From contig OW203989.1 of NCBI GenBank assembly GCA_934047225.1, forward strand, positions 15,413,977 through 15,477,976: DNA of 64,000 nucleotides, in the 5' to 3' direction. Each line of letters begins with the position of its first letter. Positions within the stretch are counted from its first letter, which is position 1. Below, one piece after another: positions 28,640 through 39,843 of the stretch. A program made the position numbers and the translations under genes. The DNA comes from Ypsolopha sequella. Taxonomy: Eukaryota; Arthropoda; Insecta; Lepidoptera; Ypsolophidae. The notes under the pieces are model-generated. The model saw only the letters and a program-made list of their open reading frames with translations. It was not told the DNA's origin and did no database searches.

Positions 28640-28915
28640 ACGCTTGGTCGACGCTTCTGGTGACCGAAGAGGTGGAAGCTACTTTGGCCAAAGAATTAGT
28701 ATGGCCATTCAACATGGTAACGCCGCCAGCCCTTTGAGCAACCTTCCTAACGACGGCAGCGATCTGGCCAGCATCTTCAATTTTATATGATTTTTTCAGA
28801 TTTTAGTTTTACTTTGTTAGGTTTTTATTTTAGGTCATCTTTAGTTAGGTTTTTGAATGTTATTTAAGTTTTTAGTTAAGTTTCTTGTCATGTATTTTTG
28901 TATAATGATTAAAGC
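28640..28915 (+). mobile_element. LINE ORF2 C-terminus and 3' UTR fragment
   Basis: The plus strand reads GGSYFGQRISMAIQHGNAAS and then PLSNLPNDGSDLASIF before a stop at about 28788. A 'ttttagttttac', 'ggtttttattttagg' 3' UTR follows. It shares the GN-(A/V)-AS-x-L-x-x-LP ending with the insert at 26794. 5'-truncated copy. Confidence 0.7.
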
Positions 28916-30831
28916 TGAAAGTATTAATATTAAAAACAATCACCTTCCCTAAACATTCTATACAGAGATGTTTATAATTTGTTGGAATAAAAATAACGAT
29001 TTTTTGGATCCTAATATAGCATGTTTGAATATAGCCGTATTGAAATAAGTAAGTGTATCTCGACGAAAATTGCCAAAATTGAAACATGGAGTCCTAAAGA
29101 AAGTAATTCTGTAGCCCCGGATTTCACAGTTGAGAATTTCCAGAAAAGTGGTGCTTAACTTGAAATGCAGCGCTGTGATTAGCTAATTCGTCACCTAAAT
29201 TAATCCAGAATATGGAATCAGCCAAGCATTTTACTTAGCTATTAAGTTTATTAAGAAAAACTTTACGTTTCTAACCGAACAGAAGCAAAAAGAAAATTGT
29301 AATATATTTTCTCACTGAAAGTAACTTTCGTTGTTTGTTCTTATTTTCTTTTATGTGTTCATGATTTAGTTGTACTTACAGGAACCTTGCCAAAGAGATA
29401 TAACTTATACTTCTACTTTCTCGTATTGGAAAGTTATGCTTTCAGGTCGTAAAAGTTACTTGACCTTTATGGAAAGGGCTCTACTATAACTTATTAAGAT
29501 GAGCAACAAAACACACAGAAGTATGAATAAAACAAAACTTTTGCATTTACAGTAATGGTAAGTAACTTATAGTTAAAGTATTATTATGAACATGCAGTTT
29601 AATCAGTATGTTTTTAAAGAAGTTTTTAGCGAGTTGTTCTCTCTTTATATTGAATGCAACGGCTGGCTATCGATATGCACGTTCTCTTTCAACTCGAAAA
29701 CTAGCTAGCCGATTCTTGATGTGGTTTTGACAGTTAGCTAGAGGTTGTTAAGTGAGTTTTCCGGCTACATAATATACCTACCTATCATTTCCTTGCAGCT
29801 CACAGGTACTGAGCAGTTTATTTATTTTTTGTTCTAAGCTTTTGTTTTAAGCTAAATGAAGAATAAAAAAACACTTTATTCTTCATTTGCTGATGGAGTC
29901 AGATGTTCAGGTATTTTTTCGCATTCAACATTGGTTACTTTTAGAGCGCAACATTCTGGTAGATTCCGTAAGATGTATTCTAAATATGCAGTGATTGTCT
30001 TATACTAGGAAAATACTTGCCGATGTTATCAAGACTTTTAGGAAGCTTTTCTTGACACATAAACCATTGAATAAGAACTGTAAGATAGTAACAAACCAAA
30101 ATCTGGACTGATATTCATTATTTTAGAATTGTTTTTTTATACAAATGTAGTACCATCTAGTATCTCGCAATTCACTTAGATTAAATTATGTTAAGGTGTG
30201 TTAATACGAAAACCATTTCGAGATTTAGGTTTAATAAGCCTTATTTTAGAACTTGTGGATTAAAAAACCTCATGATGATGAATATTTTAACGAAAAAGCT
30301 GCAACTTCCATTTGCCTTCGTGTGACGTCACTTGAGAAATGGCTGTGTAGATATGTGTCCTTTGCTATCAAGATAAATTTATAATAATTCGCTCCCGATT
30401 GATTTGACAGATGGATGACAGATGAGTAGACAGACAGAGACAAACCACTTTTTATATAAGCAATCACACACATCAAAATCAGTATAATGCCTAAAATTCT
30501 CAAGCGACAATTTTTTAAAAAATCATTAAAAGATTATGGTTAATTTATAAACCAAAATAATGAAAACTATGTCCTAAAATGGCGTATAATCTCTGGAAAA
30601 AAAAATCTTAGGATTTAAGCTATGGGAATTAAACAGGTGTCTGTCTATAGTGTATGATTGTGTTTTGCATCATTACTACGTGAACGCAAACCACAAAAAA
30701 TATTGAATAATGCCTGGCAATTTTAATGTTCCATCAGAAATAAACTACTTTTATTATTGAACAAATTGTTTTCAATTATGTTTGATTCATGGTTATATTA
30801 GTAGCTGTTACTGTTATTTTTTAGTGTGTGC
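28916..30831. other. Mostly unassigned; repeat Q fragment at about 29110-29200
   Basis: Bases 29110-29200 ('tgagaatttcca', 'gtgcttaact', 'gaaatgcagcgctgtgatt') match 44950-45045, a dispersed repeat pair. A short palindrome 'gaagaataaaaaaaca' lies at about 29860-29890. Open frames of 71-77 codons on the minus strand have no recognisable content. Confidence 0.35.
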
Positions 30832-30915
30832 AGACACGTACGTAGCTTTGGAAGACTTTAATTTTATGTGGATAGCTACATAAAATGAAAACCTTCCAAA
30901 GTTACGTACGTGTCT
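30832..30915. repeat. 84-bp near-perfect palindrome
   Basis: Arms begin 'agacacgtacgtagct' and close with 'cgtacgtgtct', with the centre in 'gtggatagctacat'. Two or three mismatches. Noncoding; it could be a solo foldback core. Confidence 0.7.
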
Positions 30916-31259
30916 CTTACCGTAAGAGTCTTACGTACAGCTTGCTTTACACAAAAAATATTACATGTCGTTTTTACATGGGCGCCATGGTTAATACAAT
31001 TGGATTTTAGAAGTACAAACAAAAATAGGTATACATTGCACAAATTATATTCTTTTGGGGTCCTCGTTGGTGTTTTAAATTCAAATTCAAATTCAAATTT
31101 TTTATTGCAATGTCATTACAGATAAGATGTTGTTTGTTCATGACACCCCGTAGGGGCACAACAATTAATGAAAACTTAAAACTAGAAACACCTTTTAATG
31201 ATAATTAAAATTAACATACTCTCACTTGAATTATATTAAAAAGGTATATCCTTGTCATT
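30916..31259. other. Unassigned; (AAATTC)n microsatellite at 31077-31099
   Basis: The short hexanucleotide run followed by 'tttttattgcaatg' and 'gacaccccgtaggggc' resembles the 3' end of a LINE or SINE, but only a fragment is present. No gene is seen. Confidence 0.35.
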
Positions 31260-31653
31260 TAATAGTAGTTTATGCTACAAGGGCGCAAAGGAATAAATTA
31301 CGAGGACGATTTAAAACACGAGCGTAGCGAGTGTTTTAAACGTAACCGAGTAATTTATTGCTTTTACGCCCGTGTATCATACTACGTTTTTCAATGCATA
31401 GTGTGAGGAAATGAAAACAGATATAATCTTGTGAACTTTAAATTATGATTGGCTCAAAAGGATTGTATCCAGAGCCGTTAAACAGTGGAAAAAAAAGTAT
31501 AACATCTATGGTACACAGGAAAGGCTGCAGGTTAGCCAACCATTGCAAACAAATAAAAAAATAATAATAATAAAGCCCTATGGCAAAATAATCGACTTTT
31601 TGTTCGGTTTTGATGCATAAAAAGTGGGCCTTTACGAGCACATGCATTGAAAA
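31260..31653 (+). repeat. Repeat Y, copy 2 (about 394 bp)
   Basis: Nearly identical to 11643-12034 and in the same orientation. Differences include 'ctacaagggcgcaaag' against 'ctactagggcgagaag' and a slightly longer 'aataataataat' tract. The 94-codon minus-strand open frame over it is a by-product. Confidence 0.8.
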
Positions 31654-34107
31654 TATATATACGAGTATTAACCTGACACAATAGAGTTTAGAGTGTGAAC
31701 TGTCAATACAATACCTGTACACTCTCTTCTCACTGATTTTTACCTTACAACGTAATACGGGATGAACCTACACGTACTTCGTGTAGGAATACGCTTTCTA
31801 TGGCACGCAGGGTTACTTCACAGTGTAATCCTTCACCGTTCAGCAAGTACAGATGTTTTATTATACGAAGTCTTCTGGTGTGCGTAACCCCGTGTGCGTG
31901 TGTGTTGGATTTAGAGAGGATGTTAGGGTGTGTGTATGAGTTTTAAGATGAGTGTAGAAGGGCGAGTTTATTTGTGAGTCAGGGCGTTTGTTTTGTTTTT
32001 TGTATAAATTTGGTCTGTCTGTGAGTTAGTGTTGTCTGTTTAATATAGGGCCGTCATGAGCACCAAGCGACTAGATGTAAGACGACTCCCAGGTCCTTAG
32101 CTGAATATCAGTCAGTGCTGGATGTTTTATAATGCGGACAGTAATTTTGTAATTAGACATCATATTTAAATTATATATTATTATCAAAAAATATTAAAAG
32201 AAAGCTGACAAAGGCATTTTGACGAAAAATCACAAATTTGAAGATTTGATTGTCAAGAAAATAGCATTTCAAGTTAGGTTATAAACTGAGTGCGTAGATA
32301 TTCATAGTTAAGTTTATTGTAGACCTTTCAATCGAAGGAAACGAAGGTGAACTGGTGATAGTACTGACTCTTATTATATAAGCACTAAGCACGACTTTTG
32401 TGCTGCAATTTACCAAAGGATCACGAACCAGTCCGAGGGTTATCATCATCACAGTAACTACTCCTTATACAACATTTCATTTTAGTTTTAAGGTCAACAT
32501 ATTGAAGACCTCGAAAAATAAACTCTGTAATTGGTAGAAATTCAGATTTAAAAGCTTTAAGCCTTAATGGGCCCGTCTCCTTCATGAAGATTCTTATGAA
32601 TATCAATTGCGTTTAAAAAACTAAAAACGGCAACAAATTATATTTTCAAGATCTCAAAAAATTACAAAGTTATTGGCAATCAAACTGAGCTTAACGGCAT
32701 GTCTTGTGACATCATCTGACACGATTTCATACTAAAAGTTATAAATATCGCTATCGCTAAATTTGGTAATAATAGGGATTTTTCAAAAATTCTAATAGTT
32801 TTGTGTCTCCTTATACAGGAGACTTGTCCATTGGAATTTGGCATTACAATTCACTTTTCAAAGTTGTTAGAAAGTAAATACTTGAGGAAGCATCTGTCAA
32901 AGTTAGTAACGTAACGAAGGCTTCAATTGGTTTCCAAGAATTACATAAGTATATGATAATTTTGGTTTTCTACATTTTCTCTGACCATTTCATATTTAAG
33001 TTTCCGCTTAAAATTCATTTCATAAACACTATTCATTTCATTTATTTTATTATTTATTAACTGCTATCTTTAAATAACCTTTAATAACTTTAGTAACTTC
33101 CTAATGGTAGACATTTTGTTTTTGTTTTTAACTTTAATATTGCCACTGACTCTTAGCAATTGTTCACCTTATTTTGTATATTGCATAAGGTCGGTTTTGG
33201 AAACGTGCCTCAACTGAAAATCAGCGCAGAGGCTTGCCTCTACATTATGCTGACTTGAGGACCTTTTTCACTACCACAGCACTTACATTATTTATTAGTT
33301 TTAGTTGTGTTTTTGTATTGTAAAATGTGTACCTATTTTTTCTTTTCTTTATTGCGTAATGCTGTGGAAATGGAATAAAGAAGTTATCTATCGTACCTAT
33401 CTATCTATCATTATTTATTTTCACGTTTTCAATTTCTATCTCAAGCTACGTTTGAGTATACCTCTACAATGAGGCAATCGTTTATCCTCCTAAACTCAAT
33501 CCACTTCATAAAAAGCAACGCGTGAAACAAAGCAATCGATCAATATTCCAATACAGTCACGCGCGGGTTGCTCACACAACACAGCACGAACAAACAGACA
33601 GATGGACATCGACAACCTTCGGACATCATCACCATGACACATATACCTAGTACGGGCAGAGTATGGGCACAATCTAGAGCACCCCGGTAACTGGGATGTA
33701 AACCAAATATGAATCGTGGTGATTGGAAATAGAGTTGATTTTAAAATATATCGGTCGGTTCAGCTGGGTTGGTCATCGCTGATCCTTGGTCTGATCTCGT
33801 ACGACTATCAGCATTGACTAAGAATGCTGTCACGTAATATTTTATAAAATCTGCTGTCTTTAGTCGTGACGCAATGTTATTACTCCACTAGGTACTTATT
33901 TAAGAGCATTTTACGCAAGTTTTGGTGCGTTAGTGGTCAAAGATCGAGCAAGAAATTCATTTTAGAAAATTGCTGTGGTCACACACGTTTGCAATAATAA
34001 CAGATTTTGTGTTATGGTCGTGAAATCATGTAATCTATGTTATATATGTGTGACCATACCATCAAAATACAATTTCAAACAATGATAATTTAATTATTAT
34101 ATAGATC
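31654..34107. other. Mostly unassigned; LINE-tail-like end at about 33180-33412
   Basis: Bases 31850-32040 are GT-rich on the plus strand. Bases 33180-33412 end in 'ggaataaagaagttat' and a (CTAT)n run, a layout typical of a LINE 3' end. No open frame or RNA gene with support was seen. Confidence 0.35.
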
Positions 34108-34302
34108 AAATTATAACTTCACATAAATAACACAGTAATAAATCAAAATATATTTCGAGCAGTACTGGACCAACACAGTAACAACACTTGCAATTCTAAT
34201 TATCATTATTATTGCAATTGATGCCGGGCCCAGTAGGGCCCGAAATATATCTTGATTTATTACTAAGTTTATTACTGAGTTATTTGTATAAATTTATAAT
34301 TT
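34108..34302. mobile_element. AT-rich foldback with 'gggcccgaaatatat' core
   Basis: The left arm 'aaattataacttcacat' through 'caaaatatatttcg' pairs with the right arm 'cgaaatatatcttg' through 'aaatttataattt' with several mismatches. The core contains 'gggcccagtagggccc'. It lies directly against the next MITE. Confidence 0.6.
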
Positions 34303-34312
34303 AATATACCTA

Positions 34313-34582
34313 TACAACGTGTAACAGAAAGGTGTAACCATATTTGAAGAGCTTATTCAGTCAATGGCATAGAACAACTTTTACTACGGAGCCAAACCTG
34401 AAATCTCAAAAGAAAAATCTGCCCTTCCATACATTTCGGCCGAGGGGCATTGCATTTTTCTATGAAACAGTTAATTTTTTTTTTTTCGAGATACAGGGTT
34501 TGTTCCATAGTAAAAGTTGTTCTATACCATTGACTGAATTAAGTTCTTTAAATATGCTAACAACTTTCTGTTACACGTTGTA
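34313..34582. mobile_element. Foldback MITE M ('tacaacgtgtaacag'), copy 1
   Basis: Terminal inverted repeats run from 'tacaacgtgtaacag' inward over 'cagtcaatggcatagaac' and 'aacttttacta', and return at the right end, with TA on both sides. The copy at 52792-53057 is about 90 per cent similar. The interior contains 'acatttcggccgag'. An 85-codon open frame through it is incidental. Confidence 0.8.
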
Positions 34583-35248
34583 TATAATAATTATAATATA
34601 AAAACACGACTATAAAAGTTATAAATTTATTTAATTTCAAACAATCAAACTTTAGAGCAGGTGGTTTAATAATTTTATTTTATTGTTTGTATAGACGCGT
34701 ATTAAATTAGTTGCAATTTATTGCATTTATGTTTTAAGTGTTTAGGATAAGCCTGCACAACTCATACCCTCTAACTACACAGTTCCATTTAGGCATTTAC
34801 AGAAGTTAATCCATTATAAGGTTGGTCGGTTACATATGTGAAACAATGAAATGAAAAATATTTATTTATGTAATTTAGGTATAACATAACAGATACACTT
34901 ATTACAGATCGGTTTTAATGAAATATAAGTAATTAAATAACCTATGTGTAACAGTTTTACGTAATAAATAATAATATGTGGAAATACACAGGGAAATAAT
35001 AAAGGTTGGGTTTACATAAATTTTATAAAAAACACTTGAATAAAATGAAATATAGGAATAAGGAATAGATAATATTATAAATATATGCAATACATATAAT
35101 AAATACATGCCTAACTCCGCCCATTCGCTTAGTCTTGCTAAGAAGAAGGGCAAGAAACTTAGCAAGATCGTGTGTTTTTTTTCATAATGTTAGTTACAAC
35201 AACTAAATGTACAAATTAACCCTATACTTTAATTGGATAACGAAAGAA
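34583..35248. other. Unassigned intergenic sequence
   Basis: AT-rich. 'gcttagtcttgctaag' at about 35128 is a small palindrome followed by 'aagggcaagaaacttag'. An 87-codon minus-strand frame is hydrophobic and unrecognised. Confidence 0.3.
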
Positions 35249-35375
35249 CCTCGGTAGCGCAGTCGGTAGCGCGCCTGTCATGTATGCAGGAGGTCGCCGG
35301 TTCAAATCTTGGCTCGAGGAAATTTTTCAAAATATTTATGCTTTTAAATTTGTTTCTGATTGATTGCAAGTTTGT
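35249..35375 (+). mobile_element. Second tRNA-headed SINE family, copy 1
   Basis: The head (35249-35320) has complementary ends CCTCG...CGAGG, a box A-like 'tagcgcagtcggtagcg' and a box B-like 'ggttcaaatc'. The AT-rich body ('aatatttatgcttttaaat') matches the copy at 41530-41645. The anticodon arm does not fold into a canonical seven-base loop with U33, so I call it a SINE rather than a tRNA gene. Confidence 0.65.
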
Positions 35376-36186
35376 AATGCTCTATAATAATAAAAAATAT
35401 ACTACATACATAAATACACAGATACATACATAACGTCAAATAAACAGGTAGGCTTAGTTAGGGTTATTAAGAGAGAAGAGAGGTAAAAAGAAATTAAGTT
35501 ATCCTGACCATTTATTGAGGTGAGTCGTTTATTTACATTATGAATATATCGTCAAGTTTCATTAATTCTATAAAATAAAGTTACATTAAGTCCTTACATA
35601 TGGAATTGGCGTTTTTTATGGAGAATTTGAAGGAAACTCGATTTTTTGTTTTTGAAAAGTGTCAGCTGTAAAAAAATTTACAAATCTAATTATAGAAATA
35701 GAAAATATAAAAAAAATTTAATACGTTGATGTAAACCCTTGAAATCAAATTTCAATCAAAAAACAAATAATGGAAATAGCTATGGAATCACAGGAATTAT
35801 GAACTCATGAATCTGTAAGAGAATTTCACCAATTTGATAAGTATAAGCACCCAGTATTTAAAATGATGTGTATTATGTGAAAAGATTGGTACATCTTTTC
35901 GTCCATAGAGTTTCGTGGTCTCATTCTCTAGAAGACGGGCATAAGTACAAACGTATATGTAATTATTCAATGTTTATTGATTTAGTATTTGCGTTTATTC
36001 TAAATAATTAAATAAAAATTGTAATCTCGGAGCTTGCTAAAAGCACGGTGGCGTATGTGGTCAACGACAAGTCTTATATCAGCTGAAACAGTGAAAGGTG
36101 CTACAATACGTTTTGAAAATACATTTAAATTTTATTTATTTCTGCAAAATAAAAACTAATATGAAAACAAATTTACTGACATATTG
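35376..36186. other. Unassigned intergenic sequence
   Basis: AT-rich DNA without gene, RNA or repeat that I can recognise. Confidence 0.3.
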
Positions 36187-36625
36187 TAGCCGATTCTGAA
36201 AAGGCTTTAATATTATCTTGAATTAAAACACTTGTACTGTAGTTTCACTTTATTTTTGTTAACTCCCAACCGGTTTCGGATTTTACTCCATTTTCAAGGG
36301 AAGATCTTAATTAAAAAAAAAAGTTTTTTTTTTTTTTTTTTTAATTAAGATCTTCCCTTGAAAATGGAGTAAAATCCGAAACCGGTTGGGAGTTAACAAA
36401 AATAAAGTGAAACTACAGTACAAGTGTTTTAATTCAAGATGTGTTTCAAGTTTCACCAAGTGCCGACAATCGCAAGTATAAATTTTGCTTTAATATTAGT
36501 TTTAGTGCTGCAAAAACTAAACTTTCTTCATTGCAAAATACTCCTTAAATCTTAGGCACAGAAGCTAAATTCAAAGTGTTGAATGTACTAAAACTGAAAT
36601 TAAAGCCTTCAAAATTGGCTTTATT
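36187..36625. mobile_element. Foldback MITE 'aaagccgattctg', copy 2, interrupted
   Basis: The left end 'agccgattctgaaaagg' and the right half ('gttttagtgctgcaaaaac' to 'aaagccttcaaaattggct') correspond to 15685-15847. The copy is split at 36216 by the palindromic insert described next. Confidence 0.75.
36216..36486. mobile_element. Retroposed insert with a perfect 99-bp-arm palindrome
   Basis: Bases 36216-36314 and 36341-36439 are exact reverse complements over 99 bp. They meet at an A-run (36313-36322) and a T-run (36324-36342). A 47-bp tail (36440-36486) follows. The whole insert is flanked by the 12-bp duplication 'gctttaatatta' (36204-36215, 36487-36498). The form is a unit with poly(A) joined tail-to-tail to its own copy. 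No coding frame. Confidence 0.85.
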
Positions 36626-37391
36626 ATTAAAACAGCGCTGTTAATAGCGGGTTAAATTTGCAAACCTAACCTTAACCTTAGTTATAGTATTCAAAGATTG
36701 ATTTTAATTGATTCTAAACAATAAATATGGACAATTACAATAAAGTAATTAATCAAATATATGTGAACGCAAAACTTGTTATCTATTTGCTGAAAACTTT
36801 GGAAGTTACATGAAGAGAAGCTCCTCAACTAATTAATTATACTTTACATCTAGTTAATTTCTTCAGCCAATCTAGTTAACAAAGTGCTAAGAGTTCTTAA
36901 GTAGTTCTTTCAGATTGTTTGTCTCTAGTAAGGTGCGGACTTAATATAGTTTAACTAGTTATTTCAAGTCCATTTTATCTTTATCGCCGACACAAAAAAT
37001 TGGTTTCATAAAAACACTTAAAATAAAAGTGATTTATTCAATGTTCAAAAAACTATAATTACGGCTCACGTACTTATATTTCTCACGTACACTAATATAG
37101 TACACACACATGCAAAAAGAACGCATCAACCTGCAGCCACGGACTATACAACAGTATTGACATTGAGATTGGGTCTCGCATCAAGCCCATCTTTGGCCAA
37201 ATGTGTTCGCAAGCGCCACGCCCCCTTCCATATCTCCTGATATCTCTGATCACAGACACCTGATACAAATCCGAAAGTTGGTTTGTACGATTATTTTGAA
37301 AATACAATTATTTAAAAGGAAAAATACGAACTTCAAAATTTCACTACACATTTTTTACGAGCTAAATTGAACTATCGTGTCTCATTAAAAA
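36626..37391. other. Unassigned intergenic sequence
   Basis: No gene recognised. Bases 37090-37280 are less AT-rich with a 71-codon minus-strand open frame of unknown content. The 5' end of the decayed mariner probably lies in 37300-37391. Confidence 0.3.
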
Positions 37392-38417
37392 ATGGATCTG
37401 GGTTGGAAACAATTTCGCGCGATGATTTTTTACGATTTTAAATGTCACCTAAAACCGGACGAATCGTATTCAAATGGCATTTATGGATAAAAGCCCTTCT
37501 AAGGCAACCGGGTACCGCTGGTATAACGAATTTCAGCGCGGTCGTCTAACTTTGAGGGCTGAAGAAAAAAGTGGTCGCGCTTTGACGGCTGTTACAAACG
37601 GAAACGTGCTAGCACTAAAAATGTAATTCAAGAGAATAGGCGGATTACGTATGAAGAGATTCAGCATATATTGCAGATTGGATCGGGAAGCATTCACGAG
37701 ATTCTACACGAGCACCTTCACGTGAGGAGGATAGTTTCACGCTGAGTGCCGCACAACCAGTTTCGCCGCTGCTCAGAAGCAGGCCTGTGTGGAATGGTGC
37801 AGTGACATGATTGCTAAATTTGAAGCAGGCTCGTCTCGGCGTGCTTACGAGATTATTAAAGGTGATAAATCTTGGATTTATCAATGCGATCCAGAAACTA
37901 AGCTCCAGTCGACATTTTGGCTGTGTAAAAACGAAACAACGCCTACCAAAGTGAAGCGATCGAGAAGCGCAGGGAAGATTTTCATGGCTAGTTTTTTCAA
38001 TTTGACGCGGTATTTGTTGTCAATTCCTTTACGAAATCAAAGTAGCATCAATGACAAATGGTACCCTACCAAATGCTTGCCAGAAGTTTTCACTGCTGTG
38101 TGCAACAAGCGACCGAACACGGGGCTCCGCGGGCTACTGCTTCACCATGACAAAGCGCCAGCGCACTCAGCGCTCAAAACGAGAGACTTCCTGGACAGTA
38201 CAACCGTTGAACTTTTGGGTCCTTACAGCCCTGATTTAACACCGTGTGACTTCTTTTTATTCCCTAAAAGTTTTCATCGCCGGAATATGCGCTAACAGCG
38301 TTCGAGAAGGCTGTAGAAGATGTGTCTGAGGCTGACTGGAAAAAGTGTTTCGAAAATTGGTTTAGACGCATAAAACTTTGTATAGATGCTGGTAAAAAAT
38401 TCTTTGAAAAGATTTAA
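37392..38417 (+). pseudogene. Decayed mariner (DD34D) transposase
   Basis: In shifting frames the plus strand reads as an irritans/cecropia-like mariner transposase: an N-terminal ATG at 37392, then GSIHEILHEHL and QFRRCSEA, the catalytic region GDKSWIYQCDPETK, LLHHDKAPAHSA and YSPDLTPCDFFLF, and a C-terminal ENWFRRIKLC with stop at 38415-38417. Several frameshifts and stops break it; the longest piece is 37789-38295. Normal HHDN is HHDK here. I did not identify terminal repeats with confidence. Confidence 0.85.
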
Positions 38418-38812
38418 TAATAAACCGTAAAATATTTTTTTTTATTTTTGCAAAATTTTCTGTGTAGCCCACGTATTATGTTATAAATAACTCAGCAACT
38501 AATCAACGGACCACGATATAGCTGTATAAAAACAAATCGATGTAAGTAAAGCAGGAAGCTAATATTGAGGCACAGTTTAAACTGTGATAGAGGTATATAT
38601 TTTAGTTTAGTGGGTCTTGTCCCCGCTGCAGTGACCGTGGCCTGGTGGGCGGTGGGTGGGGTTTGCGGTTCCCAGTTCCCTGCGGTTCATTCCGGTCCAG
38701 ACTCCAGACCTCACCGGAACCGGGACACTTACAATTCGACTGATATAATATAAAGTTTCACTTGTGACTTATTTATGAAGTTATGTATGACAGGAAGTTA
38801 TGTATATATAGG
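38418..38812. other. Unassigned; GC-rich block 38620-38730
   Basis: The block 'gtggcctggtgggcggtg' to 'accggaaccgggac' is notably GC-rich and could be an old repeat or exon. No splice or frame evidence supports coding. Confidence 0.25.
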
Positions 38813-39033
38813 TATATGTTACGGCTAAAGCCCGAAGTAGGGTGAAGTCCGAAAAAATCTAAAATAGGTAGCGACGACGAGCGAAGCGAGGAGGAGCGGG
38901 TTAGGTTTACATGTTAATATACATTGGGCGCCGAGCGAAGCGGAGCGGAGCGAGGCGACCTCCGAAGTTTTGTATGACATTAGCCGGCTAAACCTAGGTT
39001 TAACCGCGCTTCGGGCTTTAGCCGTAACATATA
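38813..39033. mobile_element. Hairpin MITE with 'gagcgaagcgag' core
   Basis: Terminal inverted repeats 'ttacggctaaagcccgaag' and its complement at 39008-39027 enclose GC-richer DNA with 'cgacgagcgaagcgagga' and 'gccgagcgaagcggagcg'. The core phrase 'gttaggtttacatgt' with 'gccgagcgaagcg' recurs at 42800-42850 in a different element. Confidence 0.75.
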
Positions 39034-39034
39034 T

Positions 39035-39182
39035 ATTGTCACGAAATTAATCTCCGAGGGGACGTCAGAGGTGTCCCCAAGTGTGAACTATGAAAAAGAA
39101 GTCGTAGTCCACATTCGGTTCACCCACGTTTCACCGACAATCATTACACCCCAACGTGGTTTGTGGTGAGCCGAAACCGGTC
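39035..39182 (-). mobile_element. tRNA-headed SINE, copy 2 (body fragment)
   Basis: 'tgtcacgaaattaatctcc', 'gtgaactatga', 'cacccacgtttcaccgac' and 'caacgtggtttgtggtg' match the SINE bodies at 5395 and 63490. The tRNA head is missing. Confidence 0.6.
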
Positions 39183-39383
39183 GCCTAAAGTAAAATAAAA
39201 AAAAAAATATATGGAATAAAAGTACAGGAATTTGTGAATAGTTTATTGAAGAATTTATTAATATTTATTAATATTAAGTTTATTAATATTCCACCAAGAA
39301 CCATCAATCGAATCCATCGAACAAGACCTATGGGTAGCTACCTATACCATTTTTAACGAACTTGCTCCAGACCAATACATTAA

Positions 39384-39839
39384 GGCGATTAGTGTCGCCA
39401 AATTAGCAGCTCGATGTTTGTCGGTACAAATATTAACGGAACCGACATTGAAATTCATGTCAGTGCGCAATGCATAGTGGCTGTTACGACGCTTGCTGCG
39501 TCCTTGATAGGGCAAAATAGGAAAAAATAATACTTTTCACATGGACGTGATCGTTCGATTGAATAATCCTATGTTATATTTATGGCTATAAAGTTTATCT
39601 ATTAATTCAAGCAAAAATGAATTAAAACGACCAAGCCGCTTAGGAGCAGTATAGAATTCAAGCCAAAAAACACCATTCGGTTGAATTTTTTTTTCATATA
39701 GAAGTTTTGGCGGTATGAAAAAGAAAAATTTTGCATACGTTGTGTTATAATTTATATTTTAATTTTTTTCAATATTTTTTGTACGACCATTAACGAGGAG
39801 TAGGCTTTAGAAAGTACCCATTTGGCGATACCAAATCCC
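39384..39839 (+). mobile_element. TTAA-flanked MITE family, full forward copy 1
   Basis: It is flanked by TTAA (39380-39383, 39840-39843). The left end 'ggcgattagtgtcgccaaa' and right end 'cccatttggcgatacc' form the family's inverted termini. The body matches 50573-51038 and the reverse copy at 25556. Noncoding. Confidence 0.8.
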
Positions 39840-39843
39840 TTAA

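Noticed and set aside
35249..35320. Possible true tRNA gene
   Set aside because: The anticodon arm does not form a proper loop, and a second copy with the same downstream AT-rich body at 41530-41645 shows a SINE family.
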